Assembly (NCBI GenBank): GCA_041905525.1
Contig: JAYRKY010000002.1
Coordinates: 124,001 to 188,000, forward strand
Reading direction: 5' to 3'
Source of the DNA: SHVO01 sp041905525
GTDB lineage: Bacteria; Pseudomonadota; Alphaproteobacteria; Rhodospirillales; Rhodospirillaceae
Length of the DNA: 64,000 bases
Below, piece by piece: positions 36,729 through 45,732 of this stretch (its first letter is position 1; every line of letters starts with the position of its first letter). Under the pieces are notes generated by a model. That model had not been told where the DNA came from, did not search any database, and was given only the letters and a program-made list of their open reading frames with translations. Position numbers and translations under genes: made by a program.

Positions 36729-37502
36729 ATGACGGAAAGCTCCTCTCTCTCCGATGCCGTGACTGCTGTGACGCCAAGGCTTCGTCCGCCGCGCGACGGG
36801 CTCATCGTGATTCTCACCGGTGCGGGCATCTCGAAGGAATCCGGCCTCGATACCTTTCGCGATGCGGACGGGATCTGGTCGAGGGTGCGGATCGAGGATG
36901 TGGCCACGCCCGATGCGTTCGCCCGCGACCCGGAGCGCGTGCATGCGTTCTACAATATGCGCAGGGCGCTCAATCGCACGCGCAACATCAGCCCGAACCC
37001 CGCCCATTTCGCCCTGGCCGAGCTGGAGACGAAATGGCCCGGCGACGTTCTCATCGTTACGCAGAATGTCGACACGCTGCACGAGCAGGCGGGCTCCACC
37101 AATCTCCTGCACATGCACGGCGTTCATTCCAAGGCGCGCTGCAACTTCTGTGAGGCGGTCGTCGATTGGGCGGGCGATATGTCGGTGCGTGACGTGTGCG
37201 GCGCCTGCGCCAGACCCGGCGGCATGCGGCCCCATGTCGTCTGGTTCGGCGAGATGCCCTTGGAAATGGAGCGCATCGGCCGGGCGTTGTCGGCCTGCGA
37301 TCTTTTCATTTCCATCGGGACGTCAGGCAACGTCTATCCCGCGGCCGGTTTCGTCGCCGCCATCCGCCGCAATGGCGATGCCCATACGGTCGAACTCAAT
37401 CTCGAACCGTCCGCGGGCGCGTCGATGTTCCAGGAAAGCCACTATAGTCCGGCCAGTCGCATCGTGCCGGCCTATGTGCGCGGTCTGCTCGACGGTCTTT
37501 AG
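36729..37502 (+). CDS. cobB: NAD-dependent protein deacylase, sirtuin class III
   Basis: 257 residues. The NAD motif is VILTGAGISKESGLDTFRD. Tyr75 and Arg78 of FYNMR are the YxxR pair that recognises succinyl or malonyl lysine, marking class III (SIRT5/CobB). TQNVDTLHEQAG, the catalytic His130 in LHMHG, and four zinc cysteines (138, 141, 157, 160) are intact. GTSGNVYPAAGF follows. It removes acyl groups from lysines using NAD. The N-terminus has about 23 extra residues before the Rossmann strand, so an internal start cannot be excluded. Confidence 0.94.
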   Translation: MTESSSLSDAVTAVTPRLRPPRDGLIVILTGAGISKESGLDTFRDADGIWSRVRIEDVATPDAFARDPERVHAFYNMRRALNRTRNISPNPAHFALAELETKWPGDVLIVTQNVDTLHEQAGSTNLLHMHGVHSKARCNFCEAVVDWAGDMSVRDVCGACARPGGMRPHVVWFGEMPLEMERIGRALSACDLFISIGTSGNVYPAAGFVAAIRRNGDAHTVELNLEPSAGASMFQESHYSPASRIVPAYVRGLLDGL

Positions 37503-37522
37503 CCGCCGTTACTCCGACGACG

Positions 37523-37951
37523 TTACTCCGATGCCTTGGCGTCTTCCGCCTCGGCAATGGTCTCCAGCGTCTCCATCTCCTCGTCCGAGAAGCCGAAATG
37601 GTGCCCGATCTCATGGATCAGCACATGGCGCACCACATGCTTCAAGTCCTCGCCGGTCTCGCACCAGTAATCGAGGATCGGCCGCCGGTAGAGAAACACC
37701 ATATCGGGCATCGCGCCCGAGGATTCGATGCGCTTTTCCGCCAGCGACACGCCCGAGTACAGCCCCAGGATATCGAACGGACTTTCCAGCTCCATCTCGG
37801 CCATAACAGAATCGTCGGGAAACTCCTGCACCAGCACCACGACGCCGTCCGTGAACTGGCGCAGCTCCTCGGGCAGGACGGTCAAGGCCTCGCGCGCTAA
37901 ACTGTCGATGTCCGCCAGCGTCGGCGGAGTGATTTCGGAAGCTTTGCTCAT
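37523..37951 (-). CDS. Small zincin-like metallopeptidase-family protein
   Basis: 142 residues from the ATG at 37951. It contains the HExxH zinc motif in VLIHEIGHHFGFSDEE near the C-terminus, and the region FLYRRPILDYWCE typical of the small 'metallopeptidase family protein' (formerly DUF1025). These proteins are about 120-145 residues. Proteolytic activity has not been firmly shown for most. It is convergent with cobB (20-base gap) and diverges from phhB by 12 bases, so the promoters of the two must overlap the coding ends. Confidence 0.9.
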   Translation of the reverse strand: MSKASEITPPTLADIDSLAREALTVLPEELRQFTDGVVVLVQEFPDDSVMAEMELESPFDILGLYSGVSLAEKRIESSGAMPDMVFLYRRPILDYWCETGEDLKHVVRHVLIHEIGHHFGFSDEEMETLETIAEAEDAKASE

Positions 37952-37963
37952 AAGGATAAGACC

Positions 37964-38272
37964 ATGGTGCTGAAACTGACGGACGAGCGCCGCGCCGCCG
38001 CGCTGCGCGCGCTTCCGGAGTGGCGCGAGGCGAGCGGCCGCGACGCCATTGCGCGGTCCTTCACCTTCGCGGATTTCAACGCGGCCTTCGCCTTCATGAC
38101 GCAGGTCGCTTTGAAGGCCGAGAGGATGGACCATCATCCCGAGTGGTTCAATGTCTACAACCGTGTCGATGTAACCTTGACGACACACGACTGCGGCGGC
38201 CTCTCCGAACGCGACCTCGAAATGGCTGCGTTCATGGACACGCGGGCCAAGGCGATCGGCCTTACTCCTTGA
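37964..38272 (+). CDS. phhB: Pterin-4a-carbinolamine dehydratase
   Basis: 102 residues, the normal size. The motif MDHHPEWFNVYNRVDVTLTT contains the conserved HHPEW of the active site, and ITHDCGGLS-type TTHDCGGLSERD follows. It recycles the tetrahydropterin of aromatic amino acid hydroxylases. No hydroxylase lies in the window, so it may serve another pterin enzyme. The stop overlaps the convergent DMT gene by 11 bases. Confidence 0.95.
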   Translation: MVLKLTDERRAAALRALPEWREASGRDAIARSFTFADFNAAFAFMTQVALKAERMDHHPEWFNVYNRVDVTLTTHDCGGLSERDLEMAAFMDTRAKAIGLTP

Positions 38273-39155
38273 TCGCCGGGGTCGCTTCGGGCTGCGGCTT
38301 AAGGCGGGCTTCGCGGAACAGGATGTATAAGGTGGCCGCGACGATCACCACGGTGCCGATGCCCGTCCAGATCGTCGGCGCCTCGCCGAACAGATAGAAT
38401 CCCGCGATGGCCGCGATGATGATCTGCGAGTAATCGATGGGCGAGACAACCGTTGCCTCCGCCACCATCAGCGAGCGGATCAGGCAGTATTGGCCGGTGC
38501 TTGCCACCAGCCCGATGTAAACCAGATAAGCCCACTGGATGCCGCGCGGCGTCTCCCAGAAATAGATCGCGAAGGGCGCCAGCAGCACGATCGAGCCGAC
38601 GAAGAACCACGACATGAAGGCCATGCCTTCGGTGGCCGCGTGTTTGCGGATCACGGCCAGCGCCACCGATACGGACGCCGCCGCCGCCAGCGCCGACAAG
38701 GCGGGAAGGCTGAAGCCAACATCCGTGGGTCCCAGCATGATCACGACGCCGATGAACCCGACCGCCGTGGCGAGACCGCGGCGCCAGCGCACAACCTCGC
38801 CCAGGAAAATCACGGCGATGAGAATGATGAACAGGGGGCGGGTGAACGACAGCGCGACCGCCGTGGCGTAGGGCAGGTGCGTGACGGCGTAGAACCCGAA
38901 CAGGATGCTGCCGGTCGATCCCATCAGGCGCACCAGATGCCAGCCCGGCTGCTTGGTGTAGAAGATCGCCGGGCCCCGCTGAATCAGGAGCGGCAGAACG
39001 AAAATCACCCCGAATACGACGCGGAAGAAGCCCACCACCGCCACCGGCAGTTCCGAGCCCACCGTTTTCACCGCGAGGCCGCTGGTGGCGAAACATAGGG
39101 AGCTCGCCAGCATCCACAGCGCGCCGCGCAGGTTATCGGTGGGAGCGTGTGACAA
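38262..39155 (-). CDS. DMT-superfamily EamA-type transporter
   Basis: 297 residues with ten hydrophobic helices arranged as two EamA repeats (LWMLASSLCFATSGLAVKTV in the first; GLVASTGQYCLIRSLMVAEA in the second). Proteins like this export amino acids, nucleosides or riboflavin-like compounds; the cargo is not predictable here. The ATG at 39155 is accepted without a clear ribosome binding site. A 196-base gap precedes the CoA transferase genes, in which I see nothing but the likely promoters. Confidence 0.88.
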   Translation of the reverse strand: MSHAPTDNLRGALWMLASSLCFATSGLAVKTVGSELPVAVVGFFRVVFGVIFVLPLLIQRGPAIFYTKQPGWHLVRLMGSTGSILFGFYAVTHLPYATAVALSFTRPLFIILIAVIFLGEVVRWRRGLATAVGFIGVVIMLGPTDVGFSLPALSALAAAASVSVALAVIRKHAATEGMAFMSWFFVGSIVLLAPFAIYFWETPRGIQWAYLVYIGLVASTGQYCLIRSLMVAEATVVSPIDYSQIIIAAIAGFYLFGEAPTIWTGIGTVVIVAATLYILFREARLKPQPEATPAIKE

Positions 39156-39351
39156 GGGCCGCTGCTCGCGAGGACCGTGGTTCCGGGGGAGGCCAGTCCT
39201 AGCCCAAGAAAGGCCTTTCTAGCCATACGTTTGGTGCATGGCAGGGCCGCCGGCGGGTTACGGCGCGGTCATCAAAAGATGCGTACCGCCCGTTTTGAAA
39301 GCCGGGTATTAGATAGCCATCACGACCCCCCGAAACGACCAGGAGCTCAAG

Positions 39352-40068
39352 GTGGCCGTCAACAAACTCTATTCGGATGCGAAATCCGCGCTTGCGGGTC
39401 TGCTGCGCGACGACATGACCATTATGTCCGGGGGCTTCGGCCTCTGCGGCATCCCGGAAGTCCTGATCGAGGCGATCCGCGAGTCCGGCGTGAAGGGCCT
39501 CACCGTCATCTCGAACAATGCGGGCATCGACGACGTCGGCCTGGGCCGCCTGCTCACCACGCGCCAGATCAGGAAGATGATCAGCTCGTACGTGGGCGAG
39601 AACGCGACCTTCGCCAAGCAGTTCCTCGCCGGCGAGCTCGAGATCGAATTCAATCCTCAAGGCACCTTGGCCGAGCGCATCCGCGCCGGCGGCGCCGGCA
39701 TCCCGGCCTTCTTCACCGCCACCGGCTACGGCACCAAAGTCGCCGAGGGCAAGGAGACGCGCGAGTTCGAGGGACGCCATTACGTCATGGAGCGCGGCCT
39801 GTTCGCCGATCTCGCCCTGGTCCATGCCTGGAAGGCCGATCCGGAAGGCAATCTCGTCTACCGGATGACGGCGCGGAACTTCAATCCCATGATGGCCACG
39901 GCGGCGAAGATCACCGTCGCCGAGGTCGAGGAGATGGTGCCCCAAGGCGCACTCGATCCCGACCATATCCATACACCGGGCATCTTCGTGCAGCGGATGA
40001 TCCATGTGCAGAACCCCACGAAACGCATCGAACAGCGGACCGTGCGCAAGCGCGCGGCAGCGGAGTAA
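39352..40068 (+). CDS. scoA: 3-oxoacid CoA-transferase, alpha subunit
   Basis: 238 residues from a GTG with AGGAG seven bases upstream. The motif MSGGFGLCGIPEVLIEAI is the CoA-binding glycine region of subunit A, followed by NNAGIDDVGLG and ARNFNPMMATAAKITV. Together with the next gene it transfers CoA from succinyl-CoA to acetoacetate or a related 3-oxoacid. The two subunits are separate as in many proteobacteria, with a five-base gap. Confidence 0.95.
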   Translation: MAVNKLYSDAKSALAGLLRDDMTIMSGGFGLCGIPEVLIEAIRESGVKGLTVISNNAGIDDVGLGRLLTTRQIRKMISSYVGENATFAKQFLAGELEIEFNPQGTLAERIRAGGAGIPAFFTATGYGTKVAEGKETREFEGRHYVMERGLFADLALVHAWKADPEGNLVYRMTARNFNPMMATAAKITVAEVEEMVPQGALDPDHIHTPGIFVQRMIHVQNPTKRIEQRTVRKRAAAE

Positions 40069-40073
40069 AGACC

Positions 40074-40724
40074 ATGGCATGGGATAGAGATCAGATGGCG
40101 GCGCGCGCCGCCCAGGAATTGAAAGACGGTTTCTACGTCAACCTCGGCATCGGCATCCCGACGCTGGTGGCCAACCACGTGCCGGAAGGCATGTCAATTC
40201 AGCTGCAAAGCGAGAACGGCATGCTGGGGATGGGCCCGTTCCCGTTCGAGGGCGAGGAAGACGCCGACCTCATCAACGCCGGCAAGCAGACCATCACCAA
40301 GCTGCCGACCACCAGCTTCTTCGATAGCGCCACCTCGTTCGCGATGATCCGCGGCGGCCATATCAACCTGTCCATCCTGGGCGCGCTGCAGGTCACCGAC
40401 GGCGGCGATCTCGCCAACTGGATGATCCCGGGCAAGATGGTGAAGGGCATGGGCGGCGCCATGGACCTCGTCGCCGGCGTGCCGCGCGTCATCGTCCTGA
40501 TGGAGCATGTCGCCAAGGGCGACGAAAAAAAGATCCTGAAGGAATGCACCTTGCCGCTGACCGGCAAGGCCGTGGTGCACATGATCGTGACCGACCTGTG
40601 CGTGTTCGACGTCGGGCGTCCCGGCCTGACGCTGGTGGATATCGCCCCGGGTGTGACGGTTGACGAGATCCGCGCCAAGACCGGCCCGGACTTCAAGATC
40701 GGGCCGGGCTTGAAAGTCGCCTAA
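40074..40724 (+). CDS. scoB: 3-oxoacid CoA-transferase, beta subunit
   Basis: 216 residues. YVNLGIGIPTLVANHVPEG and LQSENGMLGMGP carry the catalytic Glu (Glu47) that forms the acyl-glutamyl-CoA intermediate; GGHINLSILGALQVTDGGDLA follows. It completes the two-subunit succinyl-CoA:3-ketoacid transferase. The TrmH-family gene begins only four bases after the stop, so it may share the transcript. Confidence 0.96.
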   Translation: MAWDRDQMAARAAQELKDGFYVNLGIGIPTLVANHVPEGMSIQLQSENGMLGMGPFPFEGEEDADLINAGKQTITKLPTTSFFDSATSFAMIRGGHINLSILGALQVTDGGDLANWMIPGKMVKGMGGAMDLVAGVPRVIVLMEHVAKGDEKKILKECTLPLTGKAVVHMIVTDLCVFDVGRPGLTLVDIAPGVTVDEIRAKTGPDFKIGPGLKVA

Positions 40725-40728
40725 CCGG

Positions 40729-41319
40729 ATGCGCGGTTACTTCGGCATCGGCGTTGAAGGGATCAACAAGCCCTTCAACGTCGGCAACCTCTTCCGGTCC
40801 GCTCACGCGTTCGACGCCAGCTTCGTGTTCACGGTGGCCGCCACCTACAAGCGCGCCGAAGGCACGCTCGCGGACACCTCCGATACGCTCGCCAATCTTC
40901 CGTTCTACGCGTTTCCGTCGGTGGGCGATCTCCTGCTGCCGAAAGGCTGCGCGCTGGTCGGGGTCGAATTGATGGACGACGCGGCGGAACTCCCCAGCTT
41001 CACCCACCCGCGGTGCGCGGCCTACATCATGGGCGCGGAGAAAAGCTCGCTGTCGCCGGCGCTGGTCGCGCGCTGCGATCACATCATCAAAATTCCGACC
41101 AAGTTCTGTCTCAACGTCGGGATCGCGGGCGTCGTCGTCATGTATGACCGCCTCCTCAACATGCGCAGCTTCGCGCCGCGTCCCGTCATGCCCGGCGGCC
41201 CGATGACGCGGCCGAAGCCGCTTCAGCGCGGCGAGGGCCCGCCGCTCCCGGAGCGCTTTCGCACGGGAGCCCCGCTGGCGGAAGTGGCGCTCGCCGACCG
41301 CGACGGCGACGAAGACTAG
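40729..41319 (+). CDS. SpoU/TrmH-family RNA methyltransferase
   Basis: 196 residues with a SPOUT fold. FNVGNLFRSAHAFDASFVF is motif 1, AAYIMGAEKSSLSPAL motif 2, and IIKIPTKFCLNVGIAGVVVM motif 3 with the knotted SAM-binding loop. The usual SLNVSVA of TrmH is FCLNVGIAG here, which suggests a subfamily different from TrmH and RlmB; the target nucleotide is unknown. A Pro/Arg-rich tail of about 40 residues follows the domain. It lies directly after scoB and is probably co-transcribed. Confidence 0.87.
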   Translation: MRGYFGIGVEGINKPFNVGNLFRSAHAFDASFVFTVAATYKRAEGTLADTSDTLANLPFYAFPSVGDLLLPKGCALVGVELMDDAAELPSFTHPRCAAYIMGAEKSSLSPALVARCDHIIKIPTKFCLNVGIAGVVVMYDRLLNMRSFAPRPVMPGGPMTRPKPLQRGEGPPLPERFRTGAPLAEVALADRDGDED

Positions 41320-41369
41320 TTTTTTTGATATACTCGAAAGAACACCCGGTTCTTGAAGAGGTCTCTCGT

Positions 41370-41879
41370 ATGCGGCTTTCCGTTTTTGCTCTTGGTATCT
41401 GCGCCTTCGCCACGCCTGCCCTCGCTCAGGACGTGACGGTGATCGGCACCCACGGCAAATGGACGGCGTACACCTATACCGAGAATAAGCAGCCGGTCTG
41501 CTATATCGCGGCCAAGCCCGATAAATCCGACGGCAATTACAAAAGCCGCGACGAAGTCCTGATGCTGATCACCCACCGGCCGGCGGAGAAGGCCTTCGAT
41601 GTCGTCAGCGTGGTCGCCGGCTATCAATACAAACCCGACACCGACGCCCTGATCACCGTCGGCGCGCAGAAATTCGATCTGTTCACCACCGGCAGCGACC
41701 GCGCCTGGGCGCGCGATTCCAAGACCGACCGCAGCATCGCTCAGGCGATGATCAAGGGGAACACCGCCGTCGTGCGCGGCACCTCAAGCCGGGGCACCGT
41801 GACGACGGACACCTTCTCGCTGAACGGTTTCACCGCCGCCTACAAGGCCATCAGCGACACCTGCAAGAAGCCCGCCTGA
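41370..41879 (+). CDS. Secreted IalB-family (invasion-associated locus B) protein
   Basis: 169 residues. A signal peptide (MRLSVFALGICAFATPALAQ) precedes a domain with GTHGKWTAYTYTENKQPVCY, which matches the IalB family, and two cysteines (VCYIAAK, SDTCKKPA) that may form a disulfide. IalB proteins are periplasmic or outer-membrane associated in alphaproteobacteria; despite the name, most have unknown function. GAAGAG lies upstream of the ATG at 41370. It ends one base before the convergent pabC stop. Confidence 0.82.
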   Translation: MRLSVFALGICAFATPALAQDVTVIGTHGKWTAYTYTENKQPVCYIAAKPDKSDGNYKSRDEVLMLITHRPAEKAFDVVSVVAGYQYKPDTDALITVGAQKFDLFTTGSDRAWARDSKTDRSIAQAMIKGNTAVVRGTSSRGTVTTDTFSLNGFTAAYKAISDTCKKPA

Positions 41880-42677
41880 TTAGAGGCGAACCGCCAGCAG
41901 CTGGGTGATCAGGCCCGGCGCGCCGTCGCCGACATCGTGGCCGTTGATGCGCACCACGGGCCGGATGCCCAGCGCATTGCACACGAAAATCTCGCTTGCC
42001 TGATCCAGTTCTCCGGCCGTCACCACGCGCTCCTCGGCGCGCGCCAGGCGGATCACTTCGGCGCGCATGACGCCGGGAAGGGCGCCTTCGCTGACGGGCG
42101 GCGTCACCAGCCCGCCGCCGACGAGAAGAAAGATGTTCGCGATCGTTGTGTCGGCCACGCGCCCCTGGGTGTTGAGCAGCACGGCATCGTCCGCTCCCGC
42201 CGCCACGGCTTCGCGGCGCGCCAGGATATGATCCAGATAGCCGAGATGCTTGACCCGCGAGAGCGGCGAGAACTCGTTTCGGCGCGTGGTGCGCGCCACC
42301 ATCAGACTGATGGCATCGTCCGGCGGCAAAGGGCCGCTGGAGATAAGGAACGTCGGTGTCGGCGCGTCCGGCGGCATAAGACCGCGCGGACCGGGGCCGC
42401 GTGTCAGTGTGATCCGCAGCGCGCCGTGCGCGACCTCGTTCGCCGCGATCAGCGCGGCCGCAAGGTCGGCGATCTTTTGGTCCGTGTAGGGAACGGGAAT
42501 CCCAAGGAGTGCCGCGCCCTCTCTCAGGCGCGCGAGATGCGCGGCAAGCCGTTTTGGGCCCGCGTTCTTGACGGCGATGGTTTCGAACAGGCCGTCGGCC
42601 AGCGCAAAGCCGCGGTCGTCGGGCGCGATGCGCGCCTCGTCCGCCTCTTTCAGCTCGCCGTTCAGGCTGACTTTCAT
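41880..42677 (-). CDS. pabC: Class IV aminotransferase, aminodeoxychorismate lyase (PabC) candidate
   Basis: 265 residues of the branched-chain-aminotransferase fold. ADDRGFALADGLFETIAV-like residues 19-36 and the PLP lysine (Lys143 in SRVKHLGYLDHI) are present, then GRVADTTIANIFLL and EGALPGVMRAEV. The preceding gene is a PabB-like synthase with a four-base overlap, so a PabC function, which releases p-aminobenzoate from aminodeoxychorismate, is the natural reading. D-amino-acid or branched-chain aminotransferase remains possible on sequence alone. Confidence 0.84.
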   Translation of the reverse strand: MKVSLNGELKEADEARIAPDDRGFALADGLFETIAVKNAGPKRLAAHLARLREGAALLGIPVPYTDQKIADLAAALIAANEVAHGALRITLTRGPGPRGLMPPDAPTPTFLISSGPLPPDDAISLMVARTTRRNEFSPLSRVKHLGYLDHILARREAVAAGADDAVLLNTQGRVADTTIANIFLLVGGGLVTPPVSEGALPGVMRAEVIRLARAEERVVTAGELDQASEIFVCNALGIRPVVRINGHDVGDGAPGLITQLLAVRL

Positions 42678-44026
42678 AGCGTCCCCAGCGTGGCGATCAG
42701 CGGCGCGGCTTTGGCCAGGCTTTCCTCATACTCCGCCGCCGGATCTGAATCGGCCACGATCCCGCCTCCAGCTTGGGCCGCGGCCTCGCCCCCATTCAAG
42801 ACCAATGTACGGATGACGATGGAAGAATCCATCGCGCCGTCGAAACCCAGCCAGGCGATGGCGCCGCAATAGGGTCCGCGCGCCGACGGCTCCAGGTCGT
42901 GAATGATCTCCATCGCCCGGATCTTGGGCGCTCCGGTCACGGATCCGCCGGGGAAGGACGCCTTCAGAAGGTCCGTCGCGCGGGCGTCCGGGCGCAGCTG
43001 TCCGGTCACCACCGACACCAGATGATGCACCGACGCGAAACTCTCCAGGCCGCACAGCATCGGCACCGCGACGCTGCCGGGCATGCACGCCCGCGCCAGG
43101 TCGTTGCGCAGGAGGTCCACGATCATCAGGTTTTCCGAAATATCCTTCACGCTGCTCAGAAGCGCCGCGGCATTGGCGCGATCTTCTTCGGGCGTTTTGC
43201 CGCGCGGCCGCGTGCCTTTGATCGGGCGCGTCTCCACGTGTCCGGCCGCGTCGCAATGCAGGAACCGTTCCGGCGAGGCCGACGCAAGAACGAGACCCTC
43301 GCCCGCGTTCAGGAAGGCCGCGAAAGGTGCCGGCGTGCGGGCGCGCAAGGCGCGGTAGATGGCGAAGGGCGCCGCGCCCGGAGGGAGCGGCGTGTGGAAA
43401 CGTTGGGTTATATTCGCCTGGTAGATGTCGCCGGCGCGGATCGCCTCGATCGCCGCCCGCACGCGGCCCTCATGCTGGGTGCGCCGGCTCTCGGCGCGCC
43501 AAGACACGGACGCGATGTGTGGCGCCGGCGGCTCCGTTTCTCCAAGCTGGCTGCGCAGCCACGCGGCGCGCGGCGCGCTGCGGGCAATCACCCAGGCTTT
43601 GCGCGCGTGGTGATCGAACGCCGCGACGGCGTCGTAGAATCCCACCACCATGTCGTAGGGCAGCGGCGTGGTCTTGGGCGTCGGCAGTTTCTCAAGCAGG
43701 CCGCCCAGTTCGTAGGCGAAGAAACCGATGGCGCCGCCGCTGAAAGGCACAGGGCACGCGGGGGTCCAAGCGAAGCGCCGCAACTCCTCCGCCAGAATGT
43801 CGAAAGGATTTCCCTCCCTCACCGCGCCGTCGACACGTACGGTCCAGGGGTAGGACGAGCAGGTCAGGCGCCGGAAGGGATCGGCGGCGATGTAGGAATA
43901 GCGGCCTCGCGCGCTTGCCGAATCCGCGCTGTCCAGCAGCACGGCATAGGGGTGCTCCGCCAGCGGCGCAAAGGCGCTGACAGGATCGACGAACGGAATC
44001 TCGATGATGACCGCGGCGTCCGGCAC
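42674..44026 (-). CDS. pabB: Aminodeoxychorismate synthase component I
   Basis: About 450 residues of the chorismate-binding family. GAIGFFAYELGGLLE is in the N-terminal half; the catalytic half has GDIYQANITQRF, ASASPERFL, TRPIKGTRPRG (the Lys that forms an intermediate in PabB), ENLMIVDLLRNDLAR, and FPGGSVTGAPKIRAMEII. It aminates chorismate with ammonia from PabA toward folate. I chose the GTG at 44026, two bases after the hydroxyacid dehydrogenase stop, because the longer frame runs inside that gene. PabA is not in the window. Confidence 0.9.
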   Translation of the reverse strand: MPDAAVIIEIPFVDPVSAFAPLAEHPYAVLLDSADSASARGRYSYIAADPFRRLTCSSYPWTVRVDGAVREGNPFDILAEELRRFAWTPACPVPFSGGAIGFFAYELGGLLEKLPTPKTTPLPYDMVVGFYDAVAAFDHHARKAWVIARSAPRAAWLRSQLGETEPPAPHIASVSWRAESRRTQHEGRVRAAIEAIRAGDIYQANITQRFHTPLPPGAAPFAIYRALRARTPAPFAAFLNAGEGLVLASASPERFLHCDAAGHVETRPIKGTRPRGKTPEEDRANAAALLSSVKDISENLMIVDLLRNDLARACMPGSVAVPMLCGLESFASVHHLVSVVTGQLRPDARATDLLKASFPGGSVTGAPKIRAMEIIHDLEPSARGPYCGAIAWLGFDGAMDSSIVIRTLVLNGGEAAAQAGGGIVADSDPAAEYEESLAKAAPLIATLGTL

Positions 44027-44028
44027 CG

Positions 44029-45015
44029 CTACCCGGATGTCGGCAGGACGCGGTCGGGGGGCGTGTGGCCGTCGCAGAAGGCGCGGATATTGATGATCAC
44101 CTTCTCGCCCATGTTGATGCGGCCTTCGATGGTGGCCGATCCCATGTGCGGCAGCAGGATCACGTTCTTCATCGCCAGCAGTTTCGGATTCACCGCTGGT
44201 TCGTGTTCGAACACATCGAGCCCCGCGCCCGCCAGCTGGCCAGCCTCGAGCATGCGGATCAGGGCCTCTTCGTCCACGATCTCGCCGCGCGCGGTGTTGA
44301 TGAGATAGGCCGTCGGCTTCAGCAGCTTCAGGCGTCGTTCCGACAAAAGGTGGAATGTCGCCGGAGTGTGCGGACAATGGATCGAAATCACATCCATGCG
44401 CGCCAACATCTGGTCCAGGCTTTCCCAGTAGGTCGCCTCGACTTCGGCTTCCAACTCGGGCCGCAGACGGCGCCGGTTGTGATAGTGCACCGCCATGCCG
44501 AAACCCTTGGCGCGGCGCGCGACGGCCGCGCCGATCCGGCCCATGCCGATGATGCCCAGACGTTTGCCGAAAATGCGGTGGCCCAGCAGATGCGTCGGGC
44601 TCCAGCCCTTGAACGCGCCGTCTTGAATCATCTGCGCGCCTTCCACCAGGCGGCGCGGCACGGCGACGATCAGGGCCATCGCCATGTCGGCGGTGTCCTC
44701 GGTCAGAACCCCCGGCGTGTTGGTGACCACGATCCCCTTGGCGCGCGCCGCCGCGACGTCGATGTGATCGATGCCGTTCCCGAAATTCGCGATCAGCTTC
44801 AACCGCGGCCCGGCCTTGGCGATCAGCGCCGCATCGACATGATTGGTGAGGTTGGGCACAAACACATCGCAGGTCTGCACGGCCTCGGCCAGTTCGGCCT
44901 CCGTGAAGGGATGGTCGTCGATGTTCAGCCGGACGTCGAACAGCTCCATCATCCGCGTCTCGACGACGTCGGGTAGCTTTCGCGTGACGACGACTGTGGG
45001 TTTGGTCCGCGTCAT
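44029..45015 (-). CDS. D-2-hydroxyacid dehydrogenase (glyoxylate/hydroxypyruvate reductase-like)
   Basis: 328 residues. NAD motif LGIIGMGRIGAAVARRAKGF, substrate-side VPNLTNHVDAALI, TARGEIVDEEALIRML containing the catalytic Arg region, and LLPHMGSAT with the catalytic His are all visible. Closest in feel to glyoxylate reductase (GyaR/GhrB) rather than SerA since there is no ACT domain. The ATG at 45015 begins MTRTKPTVVVTRKLPD, the expected N-terminus. pabB begins two bases downstream, so the three genes may be one operon although their functions differ. Confidence 0.9.
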   Translation of the reverse strand: MTRTKPTVVVTRKLPDVVETRMMELFDVRLNIDDHPFTEAELAEAVQTCDVFVPNLTNHVDAALIAKAGPRLKLIANFGNGIDHIDVAAARAKGIVVTNTPGVLTEDTADMAMALIVAVPRRLVEGAQMIQDGAFKGWSPTHLLGHRIFGKRLGIIGMGRIGAAVARRAKGFGMAVHYHNRRRLRPELEAEVEATYWESLDQMLARMDVISIHCPHTPATFHLLSERRLKLLKPTAYLINTARGEIVDEEALIRMLEAGQLAGAGLDVFEHEPAVNPKLLAMKNVILLPHMGSATIEGRINMGEKVIINIRAFCDGHTPPDRVLPTSG

Positions 45016-45171
45016 CTCTGGGCCAGAAGGTGAGCTCGTTGAGTAGGCGTACCAGCCGGGTTTCGCCTTGTCCAGGCAGGCGCGGGTATCACCGGCGTAA
45101 CCTTGCGCGCCGTTGCCAAACCCGCAAAATACGGGCACAAACCAACACGTTCAGAGAACGAGGTTCCTTAC

Positions 45172-45702
45172 GTGACGCGCTGGCTTTTGGTTGTTTTGGC
45201 ATTGGTGTGGTGCGGGACTGCCGCCGCCGCGGACGGCCCTTCCGGCGAAGCAGCGCCCAACGAACAAGCCGCCGGTAAACCCGACGGCCTTCCGCTCCCG
45301 CGTTTCGTGTCCTTGCGTCCGGATTCCGTGAACCTGCGTGTCGGGCCCAGCGCCCGTTATCCCATCGAATGGATTTATGTGCGCCGCGGTCTTCCGGTCG
45401 AGATCATCGCCGAGTTCGACACTTGGCGGCGCATCAAGGATCCCGCGGGCACCGAAGGCTGGGTGCACTCCAGCATGTTGTCGGGGCGCAGGACCGCCAT
45501 CGTCACCGGCGAAGTGCGCCAGCTGCTCCGCACCATGGACGGAAAACCGGACCCTATCGCCAGCCTCGAGCCGGGCGTCATCGTCGCGGTCGAACGCTGT
45601 CCGCAGGGCGCCGCGCTCTGCCGCGTCGAAGTCGAGGGACTCAAAGGGTGGATCACCCGGGACGCGCTTTGGGGCGTCTATCCCGCCGAAGTGATCAACT
45701 AA
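45172..45702 (+). CDS. Secreted SH3-like domain protein
   Basis: 176 residues from a GTG with GAGG eight bases upstream; a TTG 69 bases earlier would bury the signal peptide. The signal peptide MTRWLLVVLALVWCGTAAAA is followed by two SH3b-type units: FVSLRPDSVNLRVGPSARYP and EWIYVRRGLPVEIIAEFDTW in the first, and the repeat around SLEPGVIVAVERCPQG to GWITRDALWGVYP in the second. Such domains bind peptidoglycan peptides in the periplasm or cell surface. Function in the cell is unknown. The gene diverges from the hydroxyacid dehydrogenase. Confidence 0.85.
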   Translation: MTRWLLVVLALVWCGTAAAADGPSGEAAPNEQAAGKPDGLPLPRFVSLRPDSVNLRVGPSARYPIEWIYVRRGLPVEIIAEFDTWRRIKDPAGTEGWVHSSMLSGRRTAIVTGEVRQLLRTMDGKPDPIASLEPGVIVAVERCPQGAALCRVEVEGLKGWITRDALWGVYPAEVIN

Positions 45703-45732
45703 GACGTGATCAACGAGACGGATGCGCCGGGT

